A DNA stretch of 64,000 bases from Sternotherus odoratus (lineage: Eukaryota; Chordata; Testudines; Kinosternidae), in contig JAVMKO010000001.1 of the NCBI GenBank assembly GCA_032164245.1, positions 13,615,603 to 13,679,602 of the forward strand, in the 5' to 3' direction. Position 1 is the first letter of the stretch. Each line of letters opens with the position of its first letter. This document shows positions 33,413 to 46,130 of the stretch, in pieces. Made by a program: the position numbers and the translations under genes. A model generated the notes under the pieces. The model ran no database searches. It had not been told where the DNA came from and saw only the letters and a program-made list of their open reading frames with translations.

Positions 33413-35334
33413 CTAAGTCTGTTCATGTACAGTCACAGAACCAATCTGGTTAGAAGTAGAAACGTGCATCCGACTAAATCAACCAGTCCATCCCCCTTGA
33501 TCAGTGTACCAGTCCATTAGTGAACAGCTCAAGCAAAGGGGCATGAGTCCATTTGCTACATTTAAATTGCACTATACCTCTCATGTGATTAAGTCTAACC
33601 TGTACTAGCTGAATCATTGCACTGTGTTTCTATTTTCTCTACTTCCTTTTGGCTGTGCACAGAAAGAGACAAGTCCAGATCCTTAGGAGAAAGAGGTGAA
33701 AGAGATGCTACAATCTGATTTTTGGGGATCTTTTTCTTTGTGTAAAATGCTCCTTTCCTGAACTTGTACGTAGTTTTCTGTTGCTATGACTCTGCTCTCC
33801 TTTAAATTCTTAGATGCTATTCAGTCACCTCCCACTTAGCGCTCAGTGTTGATCTGAGAGCTTTCACCCTTCCAATAGAGAATGCTATATAAAAAAATCT
33901 TAATCCTCAGAACTTTTCTATTGTCTGATGATCACATCCCCATCTGGAGAAACTATGTCTAATTTCTCTCTTTAACTGGACCCAATGTAATACGGTCAAG
34001 ATGTTTTCTTCACTTGCTTCCCACTTTATTATTGTTTCCAATCAGTATTAGTATTCAGATGATATAGCTCAGGCATTTAACCAGGGGCATCACTCTCGAG
34101 ACTGCCTGCAAGAGTGCCAATTAGTGGTAATCGTGGCAGTGGTTTCTCTGATATGGACACATGTCCATTGGGGACTATGCTGAGGTCACTAGCCCGTTCC
34201 ACCTAGCACAGCACTCAGCTGCTTTCTGATGGGAACAATTTTTGGTGGGCACTGAACATAATGAGATCATCCAGTCTTCCAGTGGCTACTTACTGAAGGA
34301 GGCTCACCAAGTCTGGCTTTTGCAGCACAGCTGCAATTACGTGGTTAAAAGAGACAGAGAGAAATGTGGCTACTAAAAACACTCCCCGAAAACAAAAAAT
34401 AACCTCCTACCCCAAATCCAAACCAAAACAATACTCCCCCCCCAGTATTTATCCCAATAACCTTCAACACACATTGTGACCTCTGGCCCACTGCTCTAAG
34501 ACAAGCTGAAACAAAGCTATCAGCCCAAATTTGCAAGATTGCGTGTAAATGTGCTTACCCTTTAAGAAGCAACATTTGCATGGTAGTAATAAATTCCCAT
34601 CAGGCAACATGTGCAGTTTGAAACTGACTAGTGCCTTATGCACCCGTCCACGCTCAGGAGTGAGGTTGGTGGTTCTGGTAAGGAGCTGGTGTCAGAAATG
34701 GTACACTGCTTTCCTGCAAAAGTTGGCAGCTTGGAAAAGGAGCCGGGAGAGGGATGTCAGTGTTGGACAGCACGCTGGAGAGAGTTCAGGTGCAAGCTCG
34801 GCGATTTTCTCATCGGAAATTGTTCCAAGGAGCAGCCTAACTGGCCAGGCACCAGATGTTTGTGACTCGCAACAAAGAGCTGCAGTCAGAGCCTTTCAGT
34901 CTCCAGCCCCTTTTGTGAGAACATTTGCGGCTTGGGCTACTCCCTAATTAAGTGGAGCCTGGTGGAGAAGAGGCCCAGGGACCTGCAGCCATTTCAGCAA
35001 TCTCAGACTGAGTGAAATCACTTGACTATGGGCCTGACCCTGGGCGAATCAAAGGGACTTTTGAATGACTCAGGAGTGGCAGGCTGGCGTTACAGCATGA
35101 AAAGAATGCTGGATGCTCATGATAAGGAAGGAAGGATGGTGTGGCTAAAACACAGGACTGGGCGAAAAGGCAGGGGTTCCCCATTCCTGGCTCTTCCACA
35201 CACTTCCTGTGTGGCCTTGAGTGAAACACTAAGAACCAAACTTTGGAGTTTGGGTCCACGTGGTATGACAGACAGCATGTTAGTCTGCTGAACATGTCCA
35301 CACAATTCATCAGGACGGTGCATGCAGCATAATT

Positions 35335-35452
<118 letters not shown>

Positions 35453-36309
35453 CTAGAGTTGCTGTGCATACAATTGTGCATCCGGTGTTCTGAAAATCTG
35501 GCCCTTTGTGTTTCTAATTCCTCATCTGCATACTGGGAAGAATGCCTACTTCACAGGACTGTCATGGGGCTGAATGCTTGACCCGATTGCCTTCCTTTGT
35601 GCCACTCAGAATGGGAGAGGAAGGAAACCTCCTTCAAGTCCCCATCATCTAGCTCCTATGCCTCCCTCCCTGCAGACCCCAGTAGAGGGTGTGAGTTGGT
35701 GATGGAAGGGCTAGTATGTGGAGCACCACACACTCTGGCAATCCCCAGACGGATTATGGTCCCGAGGGAAACAGTCAGCTGACGCAGTTTAGAGCAGTCC
35801 CCAGGTTGCTTCCCCTTGAGCCCAAGACTAGACGGTGAATCAGGAGTTCCCTGACAGCCCCTTAACTAGAGAATTTGGCTTCACTTTTATAAAGCGTATT
35901 GGTATCCTTGGATGGAAGACACTGTGCGCTCGCAGTATTCATTATTTTGCTGTAGCGTCTATTAACTGTGGTGTTGAGACACAGCGGAGTTTGCATGGCA
36001 CTGCTGTCATACCCAACAAACACATGGATAGAACTTCCCACGGCTGAGAAACCCCACTTCATTCTCAGGCAGTTACAGTCACTGTCTGAAATCACAGCAC
36101 CCGCCGGGAACGATGATGCCCCCAAATGTACTGACTGCCATAACCGACTGCCTAATGTCAGGGATCCACTCCAGTACTTCTGCACCATTCAGCTGGGGCT
36201 AGCTGAAAGTTTCAATGTCTTCTAAAGAGCTTTTAAAAACCGTGAAGCAGAAGTGTAATTCCTCCCACTGCAGAACCACGGGATTAAATTTTATGGCCTA
36301 TGTTATGCA

Positions 36310-36370
36310 GGAGGTCAGAGCAGAGGTTATCAATATGGTCACTTCTGGCTTTAAAAATTAATGGGGAAAG
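36310..36370 (+). mobile_element. CR1-like LINE 3' tail fragment
   Basis: Reads TTATGCAGGAGGTCAGAGC, ATATGGTCACTTCTGGCTTT, the CR1 tail consensus seen also at 10605-11165. Confidence 0.5.
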
Positions 36371-36764
36371 CCTGGCTCCAGTGAAGTCAATGGGCGTTTG
36401 GCATCTAAATTCTTGTGAGGCTCTTGGCCACAGTGTCTAGCACAATGGGGCTCTGCTCCCCAAGGAAGGCTCTATGTGCTACCAAGACACCAATAAATGA
36501 TAAGTCTCTTGATGTGACAGTGATGGTCCTGGCTAGATGGGAACGACTAGAGAGAGCACTCGTTTCCCTGATCCTTATATCTCTATTTCCCTTCTTCTTT
36601 TAAACCTCTTAAAACCAAAAACCAGCTTATTCCTGCACTGAAATTCTCTCCTTGCCACTTGAAGTCCCCTCCCCAAACACTGACATGACTGTACATTGGG
36701 GAGGTGTCTCCTTTTCCGAGTTGCTAGGCACCCACAAGCCCCACTGGCTTCAGAGCACGTTTTA

Positions 36765-36882
36765 TGGCCATCCCACCCTGAACAAGCCTGATCACCTCTG
36801 ATTTCAAAGGCTAAGCAGGGTCAGGCCTGCTTAGTAGTTGGCGGGGAGACCTCTCTTGGGAATATTAGAGGCTGTAGCTCTG
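36765..36882 (+). repeat. 5S rRNA-like retropseudogene
   Basis: Contains TATGGCCATCCCACCCTGAA, CTCTGATTTCAAAGGCTAAG, CAGGGTCAGGCCTGCTTAGT and GGGAGACCTCTCTTGGGAAT ending GGCTGTAGCTCT. This is a diverged copy of nearly the whole 5S rRNA. It lacks the 3' part of the 32890 element, so it may come from a different event. Confidence 0.75.
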
Positions 36883-37480
36883 AAAATCAGGCCATGGGGA
36901 GTTGTAGGCCTGTGTTTTGGGTAGAGTAGGGGCTCTCGGGGAATCCACTTGGCTTTAGTATCAAAGCAGGAATGCCTGTGGAGGAAATCCTACCCCATGT
37001 CCCCACTCTCACTCCAAAGCTCTGATGCCCAATATGTTGTCAAAGTGCTTTTCATCTGTATCTTACTGAGGTTGATACTATGCGCCATAGAATCCTCTAT
37101 GAGGTGGTTACTTCATTTGTATATATGGATACCCTTTAAGACCTGGATCCAGCAAAACCCATAAGCATGTATGTGTTCCCATTTACTTCAATGGGACTGC
37201 ACAGGTGCTTAAAGTCAACCAAGTGGTTAAGTGTTTCACTGGTTCAGAGCATCCTAGGACAGCAATGCTCTGCTCTGTGTGAATGCTGAACTCCTGGAGG
37301 ATGTTATATTATCAGCTCTGGCGACTGAATCCCGGGAGACCATTTATGCATAGATCAGGGGCACGGCAATGCGAGCTGGCAACGCCAGCTTCCCCAATGC
37401 TCCAGCAATACGCCCCAGACTCTGATCAGCTTTAGGATCTAGTCATGTACTGGATGATCTGGCGGTGCATTTGTCTAGAC

Positions 37481-37711
37481 TAAGGGCTGGAAGTTTGCGT
37501 ATCTGCAGCCGACTTACCGCTCGTCCCCATGGCGGTCGGCGGCGCACTCCCCCATCGACTCCAGCTTGCGTCTCCCGGCAAGGTGGAGTTGCAGAGTTGA
37601 CGGGGGCGCCGCGAGTGATCGATTTCTCACGTTTTCACAAGACGCGAGAAATCGATCGCCAGAAGATCGATCGCTACCCGCCGATCCGGCGGGTAGTGAA
37701 GACATACCCTA
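37481..37711. mobile_element. MITE, close relative of 7884-8157
   Basis: Shares TATCTGCAGCCGACTTACC, GCGGTCGGCGGCGCACTCCC, GACGGGGGCGCCGC and the GATCGATTT...AAATCGATCGCC hairpin with the copy near 7960-8120. It ends GGGTAGTGAAGACATACCC. Left boundary uncertain. Confidence 0.65.
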
Positions 37712-38818
37712 AGTCTAGGCTGGTTAGGCTGGGGTTAGCGAACGTATTTTAGAGACCTTTTCTGTAGGCTAGACACAGATTAACACATTTCACCTTGATT
37801 TAGTTGGTGGGAGGAGCCTGGGGTTAATTTTTTTAGCTAGTCATGCTGAAAGACTCGGGTGACCAATCCACGAACACATTAACTAACCCTGACCTATACT
37901 CACCTTCTTTTCCTAATCCAGACAAACCCTAAGAGAGGGGCCCAGCTCTACCTCCTACTCAAACTAAACGTGATCACAACCTTGTTGCAGGGCTGAAAGG
38001 TTGGCTTTGCTTTTTGAACAGCTGTTCTCATGGACTTTCTGGCCAGACCAGAAGGAGAAAGCCCCGAGTCTCTCCAGACAAAAACCCATTCTCAGGCGAT
38101 TTCCAGCCTAAATTGAAGGGGTCCTGCCAGGAAGTATTCTGACCTGGCTGCTCATAACTGAACTAAACAAGGACAGCCAATGACATTCTGTCTGCCATTC
38201 AAATGATACTGACCCAGGGGGATCTTCCACCTACATTTTGGTGTGGGTGAGAGGTTTAATGTGTTGAAGAGGGTGGGTCTGGGATACGCCAAAAGGAGAA
38301 AAAGAACGACACTGCCAGGAAAACTAGGCTTTACACCTGGTCTGTCTCCTCTCTCCAACACTGAACGTTTTCAAAATTAAAACAAGCAACGAAAAATCTG
38401 GTGCACTTTACTAGGCAAAACCTGCTATAGCTTGAAAATCAGACCATGCTATAGTCAAGCCCATCATCCAAAAAGCATAAAGGTTCAGCAGTGGGAAAAG
38501 CAATATGCACAAGAAGTCAGCAGGTAGCCCTTAATAGAGAGTTAAGCACAATGAATAATTTACTAGCGTAATGCCACTGAGACTTTGCTAGCCTTTCAAA
38601 GCCATATTTCCTGAAAATGTTCCCTCCCGCCCCTCCATCACTTGTACACTGGGAAAGTTTAATTCCTTCTTGTAATACAAAGATGTTTGCAATGATCAGA
38701 GGAAACACTGCTATTCCAAGAACAGACCAATTACTCACTGAGGCCAGAATCCTATCGCTCTATGAGAAGTAGCCAGCGTTGGATGCTTGGAGGAAAAATA
38801 CCTAACTGTGCAATACTA

Positions 38819-39034
38819 GGGTTTGTCTCCACTTACCAGGGGATTGACACGTGGTGATCGATCCATGAGGGTCCATTTAGTGAGTCTAGTGAAGACCCAC
38901 TAAATCAACAGCTGATTGCTTTCCTGTTGACTATGGTACTCCACAGAAACGAGAAGTATAAGGTATGTCGACGGCCGGGAGAGTTGTGTAACTTGGGTCG
39001 ATTTAGCACCGTAGTGTTGACCTGCCCCTATACA
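38819..39034. mobile_element. MITE of the GTCTACAC family
   Basis: Starts AGGGTTTGTCTCCACTTACC and ends AGTGTTGACCTGCCCCTA. Internal words GTGGTGATCGATCC and GAAGACCCACTAAATCAAC tie it to 26973-27269. Confidence 0.6.
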
Positions 39035-39239
39035 GAGTGGAACATTTTGCATATCCCATACCCCTGAAGATATAAGCTAGCCTGTCTTCAGAGAAATTTC
39101 CTCCTGACCTTCCAGAGGTAGAGGTTGAAGCATGAGAGTTTACATCCGTTCCCAAACTCTTGTTTATTCTTTCAGTATTCACTATGGTAAATATGGATTT
39201 CTTTAATCCATATAAATGCCTAATCCTTAATTCAATCTT

Positions 39240-39320
39240 TCTTAGTTCTTGACCTCAGTGACATGGATGAGGTGACCTCTTCAGGTCTCTTCCAGTCTTA
39301 TATTTCTATGATTCTGTAAC
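39240..39320 (+). mobile_element. CR1-like LINE 3' end
   Basis: Reads GATGAGGTGACCTCTTCAGG, then TCTTCCAGTCTTATATTTC, and ends in ATTTCTATGATTCTGTAA, the CR1 3' terminus with its TATGATTCT-type repeat. Confidence 0.6.
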
Positions 39321-39344
39321 ATGTGGCAGTAAGTTCCACAGTCT

Positions 39345-39490
39345 AAACCACGGATTGGCAACGTCGGCACGTGGGACCGCAGGGTAAGCACCTTTAGTGG
39401 GCCCCGCCGCTTTATTTAAATGCTGTTTCGCCAACCGCGGCTCCCACTGGCTGCAGTTCGCCCTCCCAGTCCAATGAGGGCTGCGGTCAG
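39345..39490. mobile_element. hAT-like fragment (GGATTGGCAACGT)
   Basis: Starts ACGGATTGGCAACGTCGGCA and continues with GGGCCCCGCCGCTTTATTTA and CGCCAACCGCGGCTCCCACT, a truncated relative of the GGTCGGCAACC family seen at 10659. Confidence 0.5.
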
Positions 39491-39926
39491 TTTTGAAACA
39501 GAAAAACTTCCAAAACAGACTCCAGCGAGAAACTGAGGAACTGGAATTAATTTTCAAATTGGACACAATAAATCAAGGGCTTACCAGAACTTGCGAATGG
39601 TTCTCTCGTTACACTAATTGATTGCATTTCCCTTGTTAATTTACCTTCAATAGGTGTTAAATCCTGCGTGACGGAAATCCATTTCAAAAGGTATTTTTTT
39701 CTCCTACTGCTAATGACCCATCTAAATTTAACAGCCTCTTAGAATTGGTATGCTAATGTACAGCTTTTTTTTCCCTTTCTTTCTGTGTGTATAACTGCAT
39801 CTTACTTCTGTTCCATTCTATGCATCCAATGAAGTGAGCTATAGCCCACAAAAGCTTATGCTGAAATAAACTGGTTAGTCTCTAAGGTGCTACAAAGTCT
39901 TCCTCGTTTTATTTACGGATACAGAC

Positions 39927-40509
39927 TGTGACAGACCACCTTCTCACCCCTCTCAGGAACAGGCAGGAAACCCTTTTTTGCTCCAAACAGTGCCCTTTAA
40001 TTTACAGTGCAGGACCCCACCACCAATATATACAGCTCAAAACAGCTCATTAACATCCAGCTCATTAATATCCAGCTCAACAGCTTATTAATACACAGCT
40101 CTATAGACTCTATGTAGTCCAGCTAACAGTGATACAGCTCTATAGACTCTATGTAGTCCAGCTAACAGTGATACAGCTCTATGGACTCTAGGTAGTCCAG
40201 CTAACAGTGATACAGCTCTATGGACTCTAGGTAGTCCAGCTAACAGTGATACAGCTCTATGGACTCTAGGTAGTCCAGCTAACAGTGATACAAACACACT
40301 CACAGCTCTGAATAGCTCATGCCACCACCACCCTGGGCTTCCTTCCTGGCAGCCTTATATCCCCCAGAGGAGGCTGCCAGGTGCAACTCATGCAGGCTGA
40401 TTGGCCTGCACCTGAGGTGGCTAATTAGCCTTCCTGCACCGGGGGTTTGCAGAGGGCTTCTCTCCCTCTTAAAGGGGCGGCAGGGCTGGCTCAAGCCCAC
40501 CCTGCCACA
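39927..40509 (-). mobile_element. Solo LTR with internal minisatellite, TSD AGAC
   Basis: The 583-bp element has TGTGACAGACC at the left and CCCTGCCACA at the right (TG...CA), with AGAC directly repeated at both sides (39923-39926, 40510-40513). On the minus strand it carries a TATA-like GGATATAAGGC near 40354, so LTR sense matches FRMD4A. No internal retroviral region remains. A 39-bp minisatellite occupies its middle. Confidence 0.82.
40095..40289. repeat. 39-bp minisatellite, five copies, inside solo LTR
   Basis: Five head-to-tail units start ACAGCTCTAT and end CCAGCTAACAGTGAT. Units 1-2 share ATAGACTCTATG, units 3-5 share ATGGACTCTAGG, showing two rounds of duplication. The repeated open frame (SLLAGLPRVHRAV) is an artefact of 39 being a multiple of three. 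Confidence 0.95.
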
Positions 40510-40554
40510 AGACTAACACAGCTGCTAATCTTAAACCTGTCACTAAAGTATTGA

Positions 40555-40605
40555 AGTATAAGCTTTCGTGGGCTAATACCCACTTCGTCGGATGCATGCA
40601 GTGGA
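40555..40605 (+). repeat. SINE-like repeat fragment, inverted relative to 39829
   Basis: Reads AGTATAAGCTTTCGTGGGCT, ACCCACTTCGTCGGATGCAT, the opposite orientation of the adjacent split copy. Together they form an inverted pair about 0.6 kb apart. Confidence 0.6.
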
Positions 40606-40624
40606 AGTATCCAGCGAATTTAGA

Positions 40625-40775
40625 ATTTGCCATCTTTCAGTTCCATTGACTGTCCCCTAGTTCTTGTATTTTGAGACAGGGTGAACAGAAGCTCCTGATC
40701 TGCCTTCCACATACCGTTCAGTATTTTGTATACTTTTAGCAGTATTTTACCCTTTGCGTTTGTTTATTTTGAGGG
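40625..40775 (-). mobile_element. CR1-like LINE 3' region fragment
   Basis: Contains TGACTGTCCCCTAGTTCTTG and CATACCGTTCAGTATTTTGT, words of CR1 3' untranslated regions in reverse sense. Confidence 0.45.
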
Positions 40776-42689
40776 TCTGTCATTCCTTCACCACAGGAAA
40801 CTCAAGTTTTACCACTTAACGAACCTACCAACTTGACAATGCTTCTTTAAACCCTAAAGCAAAGAGGATCTCTATTTGTTCTGCAGTAAAAGAGCTCTTA
40901 ATGAGGCTGTTGTTCCATGCCTGTTAATACCCCATTTCTCTCTGGATCTAAGGAAGTTCACTCTGCTCCTTTCTGTTCAGATAAGGCCAAATGAGATCAT
41001 ACAGCAAGGTTGCTCCTTCTGAACAGTCTATTGATTACTAGGATCATACTCTCAGTACACAGGCTATTATTTCTCTGAGGACACTGGCCAGACTTGACTG
41101 TTTTGTGACACTCAGAACTACTGAATTTACATTTGCTATAAGCTGTTAGGCACTAGGGACCAAATTCTCATGCAAATGTAGAACACTGTAAGTCCATTGC
41201 AGCTACTCTGGATTTGCACTGGTACTACTTGTATCAGGATTTGACCCTCAGTGGGGAAAATCCAGTAACATACAGAGCTTTGTGGATGCCATACACCAGG
41301 AAATGGCAATATTTTAGCAAATTATCTAATTGCTCGACTTCAGAGAACAGACACAACTGGAAACGCTTTTCTGGCTGTCACAAGGAGAACCTTTGTACCA
41401 CTACAAACTTAGCTGGGGCTTGGGGAGTTTCCTTTGCGATATTCTACCTCTCTACCTTTTATTCTGTCCTCAGCAGCGTTCAAAGCCTGTACCACAACTA
41501 CACTCCCTCTGGCTGAAGAAAGATTTTGGAGCATGGGGAAGTGGACACATCCAATGTTTTGTTGCCAGCAGACTATCAAACTAATCCAGAATAGTGCTGT
41601 CTCCTGTTTTGCTGGAGCAAAGCTACACAGAGTACATGTCACATTCCTTCAAGGCCATTCTGTTTCCAGCCCCCAGTGTGTGTTATTGGGCCATATGGAA
41701 ACACTTTGGCTGACTTTGTTAATCATTCACTCCCCAGCCCTTTTGGAGTTAATTGTTTGCTAAACCTATTAAAATGTATGTCTTGAAGGACGCTTTTGGA
41801 CTCTTAAAACAGTGGGAGCAGCTCACCAGAACAACAGTATTGTTACTACGGTCACTCAAGCATGCACCGTTCATTATCATATAGCCACAGGGTGCGCCCC
41901 TTCTGCTTCATCCAATGCAGTTGGGAGCTCTTAGAACGTGCTGGAGATACAGCTGACTAAATGGAACAAATGCTGCTCACTCACAGACACGACAGTCTCC
42001 AAGTGGCGCTGCGGTTCCCATGCTCTTCATATTCCAACTGCTATTCAACTTCAGAAAAATGCCCCAAATGAAGAACCCCTTCCTAATAACTGGTAGAAGT
42101 CACAGCTAGGCTAATTTATACCAGCTGAAGAACTGGCTCAAAATATTGTGCTTGTTTTATCATGAATTCAATGCCAGGGAAAAGTCTCAGCCTATTGAAA
42201 TCCTGGGATGGTGGGTGGGGCCTATCAAGGCAATGAAAGACCCACCCCCCGAAGAGGGAGGGGCCAAAGGACCTAAGATGGGTGACAAGAAATGAACCAG
42301 CAGGAACAGGTGGGCATGCAACGCTGGAGACTGAAGTTTTTTGTTTACACACAGAACAGGGACAGCGTTGGTTTTGGAAGCGCAAGCTTCCCCAGAGCAC
42401 TCTGTCTTAGCCCAGAGCTGGAAGAACAGCCTCACGGTGTGAACTTTCCATGTCTGTTGTGCCCTTGCTCTCTCTGCTGGAAATGCAAACAAGGGTACCA
42501 ATCAGAGATAACAGCAGTGAGGGTGGTTGTGAGGTAAACACGTGTCAATCAGGAACTGTCTGAAATCACCACATTCATTTCATGCAGATCATGCAACAGT
42601 CATCAGGTAACGAATTTTTCAGTCCTTGCAGACCAGATCTGCAGTTGAGCATGTAATTCGGAAGAGCATGGGAACTAGGGCATTGCCAG

Positions 42690-42985
42690 GAGTGGTGGAA
42701 GTGTCCTAAAAGTGGGGGGATCCCAAGCACCCAAATTGTGGCCCTGCCCCCTGCTATGCCATCCCTGAGCTGCCGCACATTCCCCCCCCGAGGCCCCGCC
42801 CTCGCACTGCCCATTCTCCCCAAGGCTCCCCCCTCACACCACCCCTTCCCGGAAGACCCTGCCCCCACACCATTTCTTCTCCTGCGGCCCCACCCCCGCT
42901 TGTTCCTCTAGGCCCCATCCCCCCATAGCTCACCCATATTTATTCCGGAGCTCCAGGGCATTGCCAGTGCTTAATTTGTGCCAGG
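42690..42985. repeat. C-rich repeat (CAAGCACCCAAATTGTGGCC family)
   Basis: Begins GTGGTGGAAGTGTCCTAAAA, then CCAAGCACCCAAATTGTGGC, and continues as a C-rich tract of CCCCGCC words. Homologous to 46205-46480 (GGTGCCCAAATTGTGGTCCC). Confidence 0.55.
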
Positions 42986-44320
42986 GCTTAGCCCCGGCAC
43001 CTTTGGGCTTGGCAGTTCAGAGCCCCAGCACCTCTGGGCTTGGCACCTCATCAGTTATGAACGTAAAAACATGACTTGAGCGCCAGCCCCTCTTTCCTTA
43101 CAAATGAAGCACTGCCCATTGCCAACCCTCCAGGGCAGCTACTTACTCCAAATGTAGGTCAGAAAAACAGAGGGGGGTGGGAGGAGGAAGAAGATTCAGA
43201 GTGAATGCTAGTGTCACTGCACTTTGGCATTTCAGGAGGGGTTTAAAAGCACAGCCACCCAGTCAAATACAGCTCCACATTGCACTAAGAGCTGCGTTCC
43301 TATTTAATATCCTTGCACCCTGCTCCCCCCAAGCCATCTGATACTCTGGGCCAGAGACTGAGCCCAATGATGTCAATGGAGTCACTCCAGATTCAAAATG
43401 GTGCAAATTAGATCATCCTCTGCATGAATTCGCCTCTCTGGCCTCATCAGACCTGCTGACAAACCTCGTTCGGAATCGGATTCCACAAACATCTCACCGA
43501 ATTACTCTGGCCATTCACTAAAAAGTTGGTTTCGACTGCATGCTAATGGACTCACATGAGACAGGCTGAGCTAGCGAGTGTGGATTACCGTTCTACTTGC
43601 ACACCCAATAAGCATGGAAAACGATCTCAGATGACACAATAGGAAACCATTACAATCTCTTATAAGACAAGCGAGGTTTTTAATATACATTTAATATACA
43701 TTGCTTGGTTTCAGCTAGTCCCTCGCCACAATTTTCTGCCTTTGCATTTTCCAGAGAGATTTTTTTTTCCATTGTAATTTTTCAATTTGTTCTTGGTCTT
43801 GGCATTGCAGAGAAACGGAATAAGAAAGATCAAAAAAAGCTATAAGCTGCAACCTTTTCTCCCTACATACTTTGCTTTACATTTACAGCTTCTCTGCAAA
43901 AAGTTCTACAAAGTGTTTCCCCCACTCCTCCTGCACTTGGAAAGCTTGAGTCAACTTCTGCTGGCATGGAGGTGTGAATCAGATACCACAAGAGACTCCC
44001 AGATGCCATGGTGACGGGTGCAATGTAAGAACCTAAGTAGGCAGAACAAAAATTGTGCCACATTGACTCAACAGGGGTTGCTCTAACCAGAGAAGTTTTC
44101 TGGCTTGGGCTTTTTACTGGGCCAGGGAAAGAGCTTTAAAAAGCACTTAGGGATCCACAGTGCATCCTCGGCCCACCTAACCACGTCTTCCTCCTGCCCC
44201 GCTGCTCATATTAGGGGCAACACTAGTTGTCTGCATTCCTCCCAGTGGATGGGGTTTGCAAGCACTTTGCAACTTAGCAGCACTGGTTCAGGTAGGCTTT
44301 ACGCCAGGTTACACGCTGGG

Positions 44321-44436
44321 TAGGGTGACCAGATGTCCCGATTTTATAGGGATAGTCTCAATATTTGCGGCTTTGTCTTATATAGGTGCCCCCATCCCAT
44401 GTCCCGATTTTTCACACTTGCTCTCTGGTCACTCCA
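44321..44436. mobile_element. Short MITE (GGGTGACCAGATGTCCCG family)
   Basis: Starts TAGGGTGACCAGATGTCCCG, contains TTTTATAGGGATAGTCTCAA, and ends CTCTCTGGTCACTCC. Same orientation as 19990-20112. Confidence 0.7.
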
Positions 44437-46043
44437 ACTGTGGGTTACGTCTGACAGACTCCACTGAGGAATCATCTTGCCTGCACATTCCAGACCCCTA
44501 GATTTGTGATCATTCCCCGTAAGCCACAGAACTTCCCCGTCACGTTCTGAAGTCAGGCGGTATTACGGTCACGGTCATCATGCATTTCACACAACACACC
44601 AAACTGTCTATTTGCCAAAGTAAAAACAACAATCTCGGCAAAAGCAATGCAAACTCCAAACTCTGGGCCAGTTTTCCTTGCTTGCTGCTGCTGCTCCGAG
44701 GAAAGGCTGGTCGGTACATGCGACCCAGCTTGCTGCAGTAGGGATGAGAGGGGAAATAGGGTGAGGGCCATGGCTGTAGCCAGCGCTAACCTACTTTGGG
44801 GCTGAGCAGGCAGACAAGACCACTCAGAGCAGCAGCAGGGAGAGAAGGGAAGGCAAAACAGGAGAGAAAGAAAGCCTGACTCTCTCAAAGAGGCCGTTGC
44901 CTCAAATGGAGACAGGGTCTCACCTCCTTTCCTTTGGATTCCTCAGCTCTATTGGGGAGTTGGTACCGATGTAGCTGTGTGAGTGCAAACCCACTAATGT
45001 AGGTGCACTGTAAACCATCACTTGCACGATTGCGGCTTACTCTGCAAGTAATGGTTGACCTCAGTGCAATGCATCTGCACTAGGAGTTGGTTCATAGGTG
45101 CATCTTTGGTGACGTAGTCACTCCCTATATAAAACCCCTCAACAGAGACAAGGCCTGGGTTAACCAATATATATTCTGCTCTCTGCAGCATGAGTTCTGT
45201 TTTCCACCGTGGACAACACTTTATCGTAACTAAAGAACTACATGAGATCACCACCTACAAACTAATTTGCACGAAGAGTAGGAAGGCTGATTCTGCTGAA
45301 GCAAGCTGCATGGACAAATGGGTGACAGAGAAAGGGCTATTTGGCACAGACACAACACAATAAGAAATGCAGAGCTCTTAATTTAGTGGAAGCATTTACA
45401 TCTGCGAATGTGCTATTCGGTGTTCAGAGAGCTCAGCTGTGCACTGCCCACTGGAAGCAAGGCTAGAATCTGCTGCTTCCTGATATCTCACGGGTTTCCC
45501 AGGTAGGCGGAATATTAGCTGATGTTGGGGGCCAGTCCACCAACCCCTTCCACTCTCACCCTTATTTATATGTCTCCAGCTCTCTTTTCTCCTCTGCCCA
45601 TTTATGACCTGAGCCAAAGTGCCACCGGATCAGGTCCTTAGGGATGACTCCTGTGAACTACTGAGCATCCTCAATTCCAAGTGAAGCCAATGGGGTTGAA
45701 GGTCCTCGGCCCCTTGCAGGATCAGGCCACATGTTCCCACTTATTATGCCTTTGGAGGAATTGGGCTAAGCCAAGCCAAATACAATAGCTTAAGCTGCAG
45801 TATTTAACAGTGCTCAGTTTTTCCCAGCACTACGCACTTCAATAAAGTAGGGGTGAGTTCTGCAGGTCAACTTTCTGTAGACACTCAGGCACTGTTGGAG
45901 AAACTCCTTATATCGTCCTCCAGCACCCTTATATATCAGTGATATGACTCAATGCCAGGGTTCAGCGCCTTTTATGCTGCCATTCAGTCCATAACCCGAG
46001 AGGTGAGCACCTCTCTTAGCAGCCGGGGAAAGAAGACACTCAC

Positions 46044-46130
46044 CTTTCTTGGTTTCACTTTGTCATGGTAGTCGTACTGAAAAATGCCCTTGTAGCTAAG
46101 TCCTAACCACCAAGGAATTCCCTGCTTGTC
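46044..46130 (-). CDS. FRMD4A: FRMD4A coding exon d (FERM F3 strands)
   Basis: An 87-nt minus-strand exon with acceptor TCTCCTAG and donor GTGAGT; both ends fall between codons (phase 0/0). The 29 codons include DKQGIPWWLGLSYKGIFQYD and end KVKPRK. The W-L-G-(L/I)-x-x-x-G-(I/L) pattern is the classic first strands of the FERM F3 lobe, the PH-like fold that usually contributes lipid and peptide contacts. The symmetric phase means skipping would be frame-neutral but would remove core strands. The exon is clean, with no stop or frameshift, despite the repeat-rich introns on both sides. Confidence 0.9.

Larger units (their letters stand above)
39829..40545 (-). repeat. SINE-like turtle repeat split by a solo LTR
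   Basis: The left part (39829-39926) reads GCATCCAATGAAGTGAGC, CCCACAAAAGCTTATGCTG and GTCTCTAAGGTGCTACAAAG and ends TTTACGGATACAGAC; the right part (40510 on) continues AGACTAACACAGCTGCTAAT. Removal of the LTR restores the family's known order. Confidence 0.75.
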
